Shown here: in pieces, positions 1-6,117 of the stretch
How the letters are laid out: every line of letters begins with the position of its first letter
Numbering within the stretch: position 1 is the stretch's first letter
Assembly (NCBI GenBank): GCA_022360075.1
Contig: JAKSDN010001475.1
Location: 1 to 7,734, forward strand
Direction of reading: 5' to 3'
DNA: 7,734 nt
Source of the DNA: Kiloniellales bacterium
GTDB lineage: Bacteria; Pseudomonadota; Alphaproteobacteria; Kiloniellales; JAKSDN01
Notes under the pieces: model-generated
What the model saw: the letters and a program-made list of their open reading frames with translations, nothing else
Told to the model about the DNA's origin: nothing
The model's database searches: none
Position numbers and translations under genes: made by a program

Positions 1-1365
1 CTGGACCAGAACCGTCCCGTCTACGGCCTCACGACCGGGCTCGGCCCGCGCGTGACCCATCGCCTGTCGCGCGACGAGATGACCGCCTTCTCGCGCCTCA
101 CGGTGCTCGGCCGGAGCGTCTCGCTCGGCCCGCCCCTGCCCGAGCCGGTGGTGCGGGCGATGATGGCCGTGCGCCTCAACGGCTTGCTGGCCGGCGGCGC
201 CGGGGCGACGCCGGCGGTCGCCGAGGCCCTGGCCGAGATGCTCAACGCCGGCGTCCATCCGCTGGTGCCCGCGATCGGCTCGATCGGCGCGGCCGACCTC
301 TGCATGATGGCCCATCTCGGCCTCGCCCTGATCGGCGAGGGCGAGGTCACGGTCGCGGACGAGCGCCTGCCCGCCGCCGAGGGCCTGGCGCGCGCCGGGC
401 TGGCGCCGCTGGTGCTGGCCCCCAAGGACGGCCTGGCGATCTGTAACGCCTCCTCGGTTTCGGCCGGTCTCGCCGCCCTGGCGCTGGCCGACGCCGAAGC
501 GGCCCTGGCCATGGCCCAGGCCGCCGCCGGGCTCAGCTTCGAGGGCTTCCGCGCCAACCTCTCGCCCTTCGACCCGCGCATCGTCGCCGCCCGCCCGCAG
601 CCGGGGCAGGTCTGGGCGGCCGAGGGTCTGCGCGATCTGCTGGCCGGCAGCCTGCTGCTCGAGGCCGGCGCCGCGCGGCGCCTGCAGGACCCGATCTCCC
701 TGCGCTGCGTCGCCCCCGTGCACGGCAGCCTGCGCGCCGCCCTCGATTTCGCTGCGCCCGCGGTCGACGCCGAGCTGAACGGCATGGCCGACAACCCGCT
801 GGTCCTGATCGAGGACGACGAGATCCTGTCCAGCGGCAACTTCCTCACGCCCCTGCTGGCGCTCGCCATGGACAGCGTGACCATGGCCATCGCCCAGGTC
901 GCCGCGCTCTCGCTGGGCCGCAGCGGCAAGCTGCTGCTCGAACGGCTGAGCGGCCTGCCGCCCACGCTCTCGCCGCACGGCCCCAGCCGCTCGGGCTTCG
1001 CGCCGTTGCTGAAGGCCGGCGAGGCCCTGGTCGCCGAGATCCGCCACCTGGCCCAGCCGGTCTCGGCCGAGCCGCGCTGGGCCGCCGACGGCGTCGAGGA
1101 CGAGGTCACCAACGCGCCACTCGCCGCGCGCAAGGCCGGCGAAGCCGTCGAGCGCCTGCGCCTGGTGCTCGCCATCGAGCTCGCGGTGGCGGCCCAGGCG
1201 GTGGAGCTGGCCAAGCCCGAAAGGCTGGGCCGGGGCCCGGCCGCCGCGCGGGCCGCGGTACGCGAGGTCGTGCCGCCGCTCGATGAGGACCGCGCGCTGT
1301 CGTACGACATCCAGAAGCTGGAGGAAGCGCTGCTAAAGGAGGGTCAGCTTCTGGCGCGGCTTTGA
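1..1365 (+). CDS. HutH-like aromatic amino acid lyase family protein lacking the MIO triad (5' partial)
   Basis: The frame is open from base 1 to the TGA at 1363-1365, giving 454 visible residues. HutH proteins are about 510 residues, and the first visible motif, VYGLTTGLG (residues 7-15), matches VYGINTGFG around Tyr53 of Pseudomonas HutH, so about 45 N-terminal residues lie off the window. Family features seen: NAGVHPLVPAIGSIGA (82-97), AHLGLALIGEG (104-114), KDGLAICNAS (141-150), LQDPISLRC (228-236), MADNPLVL (262-269), SGNF (278-281) and VEDEV (365-369). In canonical enzymes, which convert histidine to urocanate plus ammonia, GASGDL supplies Ala-Ser-Gly for the MIO electrophile. Here it reads GAADL, one residue short and without the serine. 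The position of HutH Tyr280 is Ile232 and that of His83 is Arg38, while equivalents of Tyr53, Asn195, Gln277, Arg283, Phe329 and Glu414 remain (8, 149, 229, 235, 281, 366). The frame is intact and codon bias is normal, so it does not look like a decayed gene. Family membership is clear; ammonia-lyase activity is doubtful. It may be a pseudoenzyme or have a changed reaction. Confidence 0.85.
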   Translation: MDQNRPVYGLTTGLGPRVTHRLSRDEMTAFSRLTVLGRSVSLGPPLPEPVVRAMMAVRLNGLLAGGAGATPAVAEALAEMLNAGVHPLVPAIGSIGAADLCMMAHLGLALIGEGEVTVADERLPAAEGLARAGLAPLVLAPKDGLAICNASSVSAGLAALALADAEAALAMAQAAAGLSFEGFRANLSPFDPRIVAARPQPGQVWAAEGLRDLLAGSLLLEAGAARRLQDPISLRCVAPVHGSLRAALDFAAPAVDAELNGMADNPLVLIEDDEILSSGNFLTPLLALAMDSVTMAIAQVAALSLGRSGKLLLERLSGLPPTLSPHGPSRSGFAPLLKAGEALVAEIRHLAQPVSAEPRWAADGVEDEVTNAPLAARKAGEAVERLRLVLAIELAVAAQAVELAKPERLGRGPAAARAAVREVVPPLDEDRALSYDIQKLEEALLKEGQLLARL

Positions 1366-1366
1366 C

Positions 1367-1381
1367 CGCGTGTGTCACGCG
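1367..1381 (+). terminator. Terminator-like hairpin just after the HutH-like gene
   Basis: CGCGTG (1367-1372), a TGT loop and CACGCG (1376-1381) form a perfect 6-bp GC-rich stem starting two bases after the stop codon. Only a short TT follows, so it is not a textbook intrinsic terminator. Its position suggests it ends or stabilises the upstream transcript. This is inference from structure alone. Confidence 0.35.
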
Positions 1382-1406
1382 TTGAAAGCGCTCGCCGCTC
1401 CTTCAC

Positions 1407-1522
1407 TGTCATCCTCGGGCTTGACCCGAGGATCCATGGTCGGACCAGGCTGGGACAGTGCCTTTGATTGACGCTCCCGTGCCTCGGCACAATGGATGCT
1501 CGGGTCGAGCCCGAGCATGACA
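1407..1522. repeat. 116-bp intergenic element with long inverted terminal arms, each itself palindromic
   Basis: The left arm (1407-1437, beginning TGTCATCCTCGGGC) and the reverse complement of the right arm (1492-1522, ending GAGCATGACA) match at 28 of 31 positions. Each arm is also a hairpin: CCTCGGG/CCCGAGG around CTTGA on the left, and GCTCGGG/CCCGAGC around TCGAG on the right. The central 54 bp carry a small palindrome, GTGCCTCGGCAC (1479-1490). The TGTCAT...CCTCGGGCTTGACCCGAGG...ATCCATG pattern resembles palindromic repeats scattered between genes in many alphaproteobacterial genomes (from memory, not searched here). No ORF is carried. It lies between convergent genes, so it could be a non-autonomous mobile element (MITE-like) or act as a bidirectional transcription stop. 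No clear target-site duplication was found. Confidence 0.7.
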
Positions 1523-1575
1523 GCAATAAGGTTCGGGATTACTCGTGACTATCCGAGCCAACGGCTACGAGAGGA

Positions 1576-1809
1576 TCACACCCCGCTGGGGCGCGGCCGC
1601 TTGAACACGAGGACCGCGTCTTGCGTGCGGCCCTGGTAGAGCGCCGTGGCCATCACGGAGACCAGCTCCCAGCCCTGGGATCCTGCTTCCTCGAGCGCGC
1701 TGTTGAGCTCCGGCAGGTCGATCTTGCCGCCCAAGAAGCCCTTCAGGCGCAGCTTCACGGTCTTGTAGTCCCAGCGCGTCTGGCCCGCGCTCATCTCGAT
1801 CGAGTTCAC
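1576..1809 (-). CDS. DUF4177 domain small protein
   Basis: A 77-residue cytosolic protein with no signal peptide or membrane segment. It matches the DUF4177 pattern throughout: WDYKTVKL near the N-terminus (residues 13-20), KGFLGGKIDLPELNSALEEAG in the middle, GWELVSV, and VFKR near the C-terminus. The family is a small alpha/beta domain of unknown function. The start is ambiguous. GTG at 1807-1809 is chosen because AGGGGG (1817-1822) lies 7 nt upstream; ATG at 1792-1794 (72 residues, beginning MSAGQTRWDYK) and TTG at 1831-1833 (85 residues) are alternatives with poorer ribosome-binding sites. It lies 80 bp downstream of hutF on the same strand and could be read through from it. Its role, if any, in histidine breakdown is unknown. 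Family call confident; function unassigned. Confidence 0.8.
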   Translation of the reverse strand: MNSIEMSAGQTRWDYKTVKLRLKGFLGGKIDLPELNSALEEAGSQGWELVSVMATALYQGRTQDAVLVFKRPRPSGV

Positions 1810-1835
1810 GACCCCGCCCCCTGTCGTCGCCAACG

Positions 1836-1861
1836 CCTCGCCGTTCCGAACGGGCGCGAGG
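1836..1861 (-). other. Bulged hairpin between hutF and the DUF4177 gene
   Basis: CCTCG (1836-1840) pairs with CGAGG (1857-1861), and the inner CCGTTCCGAACGG (1841-1853) forms a second stem, with an unpaired GCG at 1854-1856. No T-run follows on the minus strand, so it is not a classical terminator. It could attenuate or protect the mRNA between the two genes, or be chance in GC-rich DNA. Confidence 0.25.
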
Positions 1862-1889
1862 AGGATCGCAGAACAAGATTGTCTCTTCG

Positions 1890-3269
1890 TTACCGGTCCG
1901 CGAGCGCCGTCAGGGCCTTGCGATAGCGGCTGAAGATCGCCGTCTCGTCCTCATGCCGGCCCTCGCGCACGCGCCAGCGGCCGCCGACCATGACGTCGCG
2001 CACCGGATTGGCGTTTCCGGCGAATACCAAGGCGTCGAACAGCAGATCGTCCGGCTTGTCCCACAGCGTCGGGGCGTCGGCGTCCAGGACCAGCAGGTCG
2101 GCGCGGCAGCCCGCCGCCAGGCTGCCGATCGGGCGCCCCATGGCCTGGGCGCCGCCTGCCAGCGCCGCGCGGACCAGCAGGGTGCCGACCGAAGCCTCGC
2201 CGACGGCCAGCAGGTTGCGCTGCTCGTGACGCAGGCGCTGGCCGTACTCGAGCCAGCGCAGCTCCTCGATCGGGCTGACCGAGATGTGGCTGTCCGAGCC
2301 GATGCCCAGGCGGCCGCCCCGCTCCAGGTAAGGGCGCGCGGGAAACAGGCCGTCGCCCAGATTGGCTTCCGTGGTCGGGCAGAGCCCGGCCACCGCGCCG
2401 CTGTCGGCGATGGCGGCCGTCTCCGCCTCGTCGATATGCGTGGCATGGACCAGGCACCAGCGCGTATCCGGCCGGAAGTGCTCGTAAAGCCGCTCGACCG
2501 GGCGCCGGCCGCTCCAGGCCAGGCAGTCCTGCACCTCCTTCTGCTGCTCGGCGATGTGGACGTGGATCGGCGCGCCGGGATCGAGGCGATCGAGCCCGTC
2601 GAGCGCCGCGCCCAGGCTGTCGGCTGTCACCGCCCGGAGAGAATGCGGCGCCAGGCCGATGCGCACCTGTGGATCCTCGCCGTGGTCGCCCCGGATCGCC
2701 TCGACGATCCGCAGCAGCTCATCGGGGGCGTTGAGAAAGCGGCGCTGGCCCGGACTGGCCGCCTGCCCGCCGAAACCGCCATAGCCATAGAGCACCGGCA
2801 GGAGCGTGATCCCGATGACGCTGGCCTGCGCCGCCGCCACGACGCGGCGTCCCATCTCGGCCCGGTCGGCATAGGCCCGGCCGTCGGGGCCGTGGTGCAG
2901 GTAGTGGAACTCGCCGACGGCCGTGTAGCCGGCCTTGAGCATCTCGACGTAGAGCTGGGCCGCGATCGCCTCGACCTGATCCGGGCTCAGGCGGTCGAGG
3001 AATCCATACATCACCTCGCGCCAGGTCCAGAAGGAATCGCCTTCGCCGCTGGCGCGCTCGCCAAGCCCCGCCATCGCCCGCTGGAAGGCGTGGCTGTGCA
3101 GGTTCGGCATGCCAGGCAGAACCGGCCCGGCGAGCCGCTGCGCGCCGTCGGGCGCTGCCCCGCTTTGCACGTCGACCAGGGCCCCGGCCGCGTCGATGTC
3201 CAAGCGCACGTCGCGCGCCCAGCCCTCGGGCAGGAAAGCGCGCTCGGCGAAAAGGGCGGTAACGGTCAT
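1890..3269 (-). CDS. hutF: Formimidoylglutamate deiminase HutF
   Basis: A 459-residue cytosolic metal-dependent amidohydrolase. It deiminates N-formimidoyl-L-glutamate to N-formyl-L-glutamate and ammonia, the fourth step of the five-step histidine pathway, and feeds HutG. The metal-binding set known for Pseudomonas HutF can be placed: His58 and His60 (NLHSHAFQRAMAG), His238 (HVHIAEQ) and Asp326 (GIGSDSHIS). The catalytic equivalents Glu241 and His275 (LVHATH) are also present. FHYLHH (121-126) and LCPTTEANLGDG (296-307) are family hallmarks. Length matches the family (about 450). The ATG at 3267-3269 is the first methionine before the conserved N-terminal strand; the nearest Shine-Dalgarno-like AAAGGA (3283-3288) is 13 nt away, so spacing is long. 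The frame extends further upstream only as antisense to hutI. It is transcribed divergently from hutI and followed by the DUF4177 gene. Confidence 0.96.
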   Translation of the reverse strand: MTVTALFAERAFLPEGWARDVRLDIDAAGALVDVQSGAAPDGAQRLAGPVLPGMPNLHSHAFQRAMAGLGERASGEGDSFWTWREVMYGFLDRLSPDQVEAIAAQLYVEMLKAGYTAVGEFHYLHHGPDGRAYADRAEMGRRVVAAAQASVIGITLLPVLYGYGGFGGQAASPGQRRFLNAPDELLRIVEAIRGDHGEDPQVRIGLAPHSLRAVTADSLGAALDGLDRLDPGAPIHVHIAEQQKEVQDCLAWSGRRPVERLYEHFRPDTRWCLVHATHIDEAETAAIADSGAVAGLCPTTEANLGDGLFPARPYLERGGRLGIGSDSHISVSPIEELRWLEYGQRLRHEQRNLLAVGEASVGTLLVRAALAGGAQAMGRPIGSLAAGCRADLLVLDADAPTLWDKPDDLLFDALVFAGNANPVRDVMVGGRWRVREGRHEDETAIFSRYRKALTALADR

Positions 3270-3356
3270 GGCTGTGCAGAGGTCCTTTGCGGGAAGGCGC
3301 CCGGGACAGTATGACGGGGGCCATGGCGAGACAACCGCGCGAAAGGGGACGGGGTC
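3270..3356. promoter_or_regulatory. Divergent hutF/hutI control region
   Basis: This 87-bp gap between two divergent start codons must hold the leaders, and probably the promoters, of both genes. For hutF (minus strand) a weak pair is TTGTCT (3329-3334) and CATACT (3308-3313) with a 15-bp spacer. For hutI (plus strand) TTGCGG (3287-3292) and GTATGA (3309-3314) are 16 bp apart. The shared A/T-rich patch CAGTATGA is the only low-GC spot. The hutI ribosome-binding site AGGGG (3344-3348) lies 8 nt before its ATG. No clear palindromic operator is seen. The region is certain; the promoter elements are guesses. Confidence 0.45.
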
Positions 3357-4586
3357 ATGTGGGATCGGCTTTGGCACTCTGCCCGCCTGGCCACGATGGT
3401 GCCGGGCGGCACGCCCTATGGCGCGATCGAGGACGGCGCCATCGCCGTTCATGACGGACGCATCGCCTGGGTCGGCGCGACCGGAGATCTGCCCGGGCCC
3501 GCCGCCGGCCTGGCCAAGGACGTCGCGGACCTGGAGGGCCGCTGGGTGACGCCGGGGCTGATCGACTGCCACACCCATCTGGTCTACGGCGGCGACCGCG
3601 CCGAGGAGTTTGAGCTGCGCCTGAAGGGCGCGAGCTACGCCGAGATCGCCCGCGCCGGCGGCGGCATCCGCTCGACCGTCGCGGCGACCCGAAGCGCAGA
3701 CGAAGCCGCACTGACAGCGAGCGCCCTACCCCGCTTGCAGGCGCTCCTGGCCGAAGGCGTGACCACGGTGGAGATCAAGTCCGGCTACGGCCTGGAGCGG
3801 GAGACCGAGCTGCGGCAACTGAAGGTGGCCCGCGCGCTCGGCGAAAAACGGCCGGTGACCGTGCGCACGACCTTCCTCGGCGCCCACGCCCTGCCGCCGG
3901 AGTTCGAGGACCGGTCAGATGCCTATATCGATTCAGTGATCGCCATGCTGCCCGATGTGGCGGCCTCGGGTCTGGCCGATGCGGTCGATGCCTTCTGCGA
4001 GACCATCGCCTTCACGCCCGAGCAGACCGCGCGGGTCTTCGCCGCCGCCCGCGAGCAGGGCCTGCCGGTCAAGTTGCACGCCGATCAGCTCTCCGACCTG
4101 GGCGGCGCGGCGCTCGCCAGCCGCTTCGGCGCGCTTTCGGCCGACCATCTGGAATACACCAGCGAAGCCGGCGCCGCGGCCATGGCCGAGGCGGGCACCG
4201 TCGCGGTGCTGCTGCCCGGCGCCTTCTACGTGCTGCGCGAGACCCAGCTTCCGCCGATCGAGCGGTTTCGCGCGGCGGGCGTGCCGATCGCGATCGCGAC
4301 CGACTGCAACCCCGGCAGCGCGCCGGTCACCTCCCTGCTGCTGATGCTGAGCATGGCCTGCACGCTGTTCCGCCTGACGCCGGAGGAAGCGCTCGCCGGG
4401 GTGACCCGCCATGCCGCCCGCGCCTTGGGAATCGGCGAGAGCCACGGCACGCTGGCCGTCGGCATGGCCGCAGATCTCGCGGTCTGGGATATCGAGCGGC
4501 CCGCCGAGCTTGCCTATCGCGTCGGCTTCAATCCCCTCGCCTTCGCGGTCAAGGCCGGCGTAGCGAGCGGAGAGGCCTCAGGGTAG
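3357..4586 (+). CDS. hutI: Imidazolonepropionase HutI
   Basis: A 409-residue cytosolic amidohydrolase-superfamily enzyme that hydrolyses 4-imidazolone-5-propionate to N-formimidoyl-L-glutamate, the third step, and supplies HutF. Metal-site residues are visible: His72 and His74 ([15 protein letters not shown]), His241 (KLHADQLSD) and Asp316 ([11 protein letters not shown]). Other hallmarks are Arg81, KSGYGL (141-146), [11 protein letters not shown] (173-183) with His177, and SADHLEYTS (261-269) with His264. Length is typical (about 405). The ATG at 3357 has AGGGG 8 nt upstream, and the conserved N-terminal strand ([14 protein letters not shown]) begins immediately, so the start is secure. Its last 9 bp overlap the end of the convergent IalB-like gene. 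No truncation or missing catalytic residue is seen. Confidence 0.97.
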   Translation: MWDRLWHSARLATMVPGGTPYGAIEDGAIAVHDGRIAWVGATGDLPGPAAGLAKDVADLEGRWVTPGLIDCHTHLVYGGDRAEEFELRLKGASYAEIARAGGGIRSTVAATRSADEAALTASALPRLQALLAEGVTTVEIKSGYGLERETELRQLKVARALGEKRPVTVRTTFLGAHALPPEFEDRSDAYIDSVIAMLPDVAASGLADAVDAFCETIAFTPEQTARVFAAAREQGLPVKLHADQLSDLGGAALASRFGALSADHLEYTSEAGAAAMAEAGTVAVLLPGAFYVLRETQLPPIERFRAAGVPIAIATDCNPGSAPVTSLLLMLSMACTLFRLTPEEALAGVTRHAARALGIGESHGTLAVGMAADLAVWDIERPAELAYRVGFNPLAFAVKAGVASGEASG

Positions 4587-5108
4587 GTTGGCGAGCGCGG
4601 CGGTGAAGCCGCTGAGCGAAAAGGGAACCGCGACCGGCCGGCCGTTGGGGTCCTGAAAGGTCACTCGGCCCCCCGCCCCGGCCTTGAAGCCGGCGACATC
4701 GCTGTCTTTCAGGCGGAACTGGATATGGCAGCCGTCGGGCATGCAGCGCTCGAAGGCGAGCCTGATGATCTCGTTCTGATCGACCTGAAGTTCGGCGCCC
4801 GGCGGCAGCCGAATGCCCAGCGGCAAGCTGATGACCGCGATGGGCACCCTTTCGGCCGAGACGTAGCCGATGGCCATGCGCATCATCGGTTGCTGGTTCT
4901 GATTGTTCACCACGTGCTGGACGATGTAGCAGCCGCTGTCCGACTCGTTCTGCGGCTGTTCGTCGCACATGATGGTCCAGTCCTTGAACTTCTGCCCGTT
5001 CGGCGACTGCGCCCGCGCGTCGCTCCAGGCAAAGACCATCGCCGCCATCATCGCGCTCGATACGCAACAAAGAGGTAACCGGCGTAGCACTTTTGGGACT
5101 CTTGTCAT
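4578..5108 (-). CDS. Invasion-associated locus B (IalB) family secreted protein
   Basis: A 176-residue protein with a Sec-type signal peptide: basic [10 protein letters not shown], a hydrophobic segment at about residues 11-27, and a likely cleavage ARA|Q after residue 33. The mature part is an IalB-like domain: [10 protein letters not shown] (41-50), [20 protein letters not shown] (91-110), [13 protein letters not shown] (119-131) and a glycine-rich [17 protein letters not shown] stretch near 140-156. Four mature cysteines (48, 60, 122, 127) could form two periplasmic disulfides. The family is named after a Bartonella protein linked to erythrocyte invasion, but it is widespread in free-living alphaproteobacteria and its biochemical role is unclear, so no virulence role should be read from it. 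The ATG at 5106-5108 is the first in frame after an upstream TAG. It starts 32 bp after the hutG stop on the same strand, so co-transcription with hutG is likely. It overlaps hutI tail to tail. Confidence 0.88.
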   Translation of the reverse strand: MTRVPKVLRRLPLCCVSSAMMAAMVFAWSDARAQSPNGQKFKDWTIMCDEQPQNESDSGCYIVQHVVNNQNQQPMMRMAIGYVSAERVPIAVISLPLGIRLPPGAELQVDQNEIIRLAFERCMPDGCHIQFRLKDSDVAGFKAGAGGRVTFQDPNGRPVAVPFSLSGFTAALANLP

Positions 5109-5140
5109 TCGCTATCCATGAGGGTCGGCAGGACGGCAGG

Positions 5141-5941
5141 TCAAGCCGTCTCCTCGGCCCAAACAATGACCGCCTCCAACAGCCGACGCAAGACGGGCCG
5201 AATCCCCGCGGCCAAATCCTCGCGAAACCCGAAAGGCGGCGATTCATCCATATAAGTGATCTGCGAGAGCTCGAGCTGCAAGGCATGGCGGGCCTCTTCC
5301 GGCCGGCCGTAGCGCCTTGTGATAAAGCCGCCCTTGAAGCGGCCGTCGACGACGTGGCTGAAAGCCGGCGCAGCATCCGACAGGACCGGCTCGATCCGCG
5401 CGATGAGATCGGCCGCCGCCGTCGTGCCGCCCGCCGTGCCGAGGTTCAGATCCGGCAAGCGGCCCTCGAAGAAGCGCGGCACTTGGCTGCGGATCGAATG
5501 GGCGTCCCAGAGGATCACGACATCGTGACGCTGTCGCAGGTCGTCCAGGGCGGCTCGAAGCCTGTCGTGGTAGGGCCGCCACAGGCTCTCGCGCCGCGCG
5601 GCGACCTCGTCGGGATCCGGCGCCTGGCCTTCCTTGTAGAGCGGCAGGCCGTCAAAGCTCGTCGTCGGGCAAAGCTCGGTCTCGCTCGCGCCGGGATAGA
5701 GCGGCGCCCCATCCGGCGCCCGGTTGAGGTCGATCGCGTAGCGCGAATGCGTAGCCGCGATCACCGAGGCGCCCAGATCCTCGAGGAAGTCGTAGAGCCG
5801 GTCGACGTGCCAGTCGGTATCCGGCACGCCCGATGCCGCCTCGCTCATGCGCGCTGCGATGTCCGGCGGCACATAGGTGCCGACGTGGGGCATCGAGACC
5901 AAGAGGGGCGTGTCGCCAGCGGCGAAGCGAAAGACGTCCAT
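5141..5941 (-). CDS. hutG: N-formylglutamate deformylase HutG
   Basis: A 266-residue cytosolic N-formylglutamate amidohydrolase-family enzyme. It hydrolyses N-formyl-L-glutamate to L-glutamate and formate, the last step of the HutF-dependent route. Family motifs in order: MPHVGTYVP (17-25), DTDWHVDRLYDF (41-52), RYAIDLNR (67-74), LCPTTSFDGLPLY (90-102), ILWDAHSI (143-150), GRFKGGFITRRYG (200-212) and QLELSQITYMDE (222-233). The His/Asp/Glu-rich PHVG, WDAHS and ELSQ motifs are the probable metal and substrate site (inferred from family conservation). Length is normal. The ATG at 5939-5941 has GAGG (5949-5952) 7 nt upstream, a clear ribosome-binding site. It diverges from hutU, and the IalB-like gene follows 32 bp downstream. 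The presence of HutF beside it argues for this activity rather than formimidoylglutamase, which shares the hutG name in some bacteria. Confidence 0.95.
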   Translation of the reverse strand: MDVFRFAAGDTPLLVSMPHVGTYVPPDIAARMSEAASGVPDTDWHVDRLYDFLEDLGASVIAATHSRYAIDLNRAPDGAPLYPGASETELCPTTSFDGLPLYKEGQAPDPDEVAARRESLWRPYHDRLRAALDDLRQRHDVVILWDAHSIRSQVPRFFEGRLPDLNLGTAGGTTAAADLIARIEPVLSDAAPAFSHVVDGRFKGGFITRRYGRPEEARHALQLELSQITYMDESPPFGFREDLAAGIRPVLRRLLEAVIVWAEETA

Positions 5942-5984
5942 GCCTGTACCTCGGGTTTCGCCCTCTGGCCGGAAGCAGCCGGGC

Positions 5985-5994
5985 AGGATATACA
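5985..5994. promoter_or_regulatory. Possible HutC-type operator half-palindrome
   Basis: AGGATATACA matches 8 of 10 positions of TGTATATACA, the kind of palindrome bound by HutC (GntR family, urocanate-responsive) regulators of hut genes in other bacteria. It lies between hutG and hutU in one of the few A/T-rich spots and could also serve as a -10-like element (TATACA, 5989-5994) for hutU. No hutC is in the window, so this is a weak, context-based guess. Confidence 0.25.
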
Positions 5995-6002
5995 GGATCT
6001 AG

Positions 6003-6020
6003 GCTATAGCGGTCCGGACC
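6003..6020. promoter_or_regulatory. Two adjacent perfect palindromes (possible operator)
   Basis: GCTATAGC (6003-6010) is followed directly by GGTCCGGACC (6011-6020). Both are perfect palindromes, with no gap between them. They overlap the candidate hutG promoter and lie about 100 bp before the hutU start, where a repressor controlling both divergent genes could sit. No regulator family is identified from the motif. Confidence 0.35.
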
Positions 6021-6032
6021 CGTGATCGACAA
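6003..6032 (-). promoter_or_regulatory. Candidate hutG promoter
   Basis: On the minus strand TTGTCG (6027-6032) and TATAGC (6003-6008) form a sigma-70-like -35/-10 pair, each 4 of 6 to consensus, with an 18-bp spacer. The start of transcription would fall about 50-55 nt before the hutG ATG. The motifs are weak and untested. Confidence 0.35.
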
Positions 6033-6038
6033 GGCCCT

Positions 6039-6053
6039 GGGACCGGCCGTCCC
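6039..6053 (+). other. Small hairpin in the probable hutU leader
   Basis: GGGAC (6039-6043) and GTCCC (6049-6053) can pair around a CGGCC loop. GGACC upstream in 6011-6020 offers alternative pairing with nearby GGTCC/GTCC copies. It is too short and too common in GC-rich DNA to call a regulatory RNA. No riboswitch consensus is recognised. Confidence 0.2.
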
Positions 6054-6101
6054 TTGCGCCACACAGCACGCAAGACCAAGCCGCCAAGCAATGACCCGGC
6101 C

Positions 6102-6111
6102 AGGGGGAGGA
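6102..6111 (+). promoter_or_regulatory. Strong ribosome-binding site deciding the hutU TTG start
   Basis: AGGGGGAGGA lies 6 nt before the TTG at 6118-6120, ideal spacing. The in-frame ATG at 6091 sits upstream of this site and has no Shine-Dalgarno match of its own. This favours the TTG as the hutU start. Confidence 0.7.
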
Positions 6112-6117
6112 TCAGTC

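Noticed and set aside
289..297. Possibility that the HutH-like gene is frameshifted or a pseudogene at the MIO site
   Set aside because: The missing residue is an in-frame loss of one codon. Conserved family sequence continues in the same frame to a normal stop, with no other disruption.
21..1310. 429-codon minus-strand open frame
   Set aside because: It is antisense to the HutH-like gene; its translation is Ser/Ala/Arg-rich with no domain pattern.
1621..1926. 101-codon plus-strand open frame
   Set aside because: It is antisense to the DUF4177 gene, which has a recognisable domain on the minus strand.
1953..3314. 453-codon plus-strand open frame
   Set aside because: It is antisense to hutF, which has all catalytic residues on the other strand.
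3270..3578. N-terminal extension of hutF to give 562 residues
   Set aside because: The extra codons are antisense to hutI and unlike any amidohydrolase N-terminus. The ATG at 3269 gives the family length.
5105..5119. Four-codon mini-ORF (ATGGATAGCGAATGA, minus strand) whose stop overlaps the IalB-like start
   Set aside because: It could in principle act as a translational coupler, but so short an ORF is easily chance and has no ribosome-binding site of its own.
5093..6025. 310-codon plus-strand open frame
   Set aside because: It is antisense to hutG, whose motifs are clear on the minus strand.
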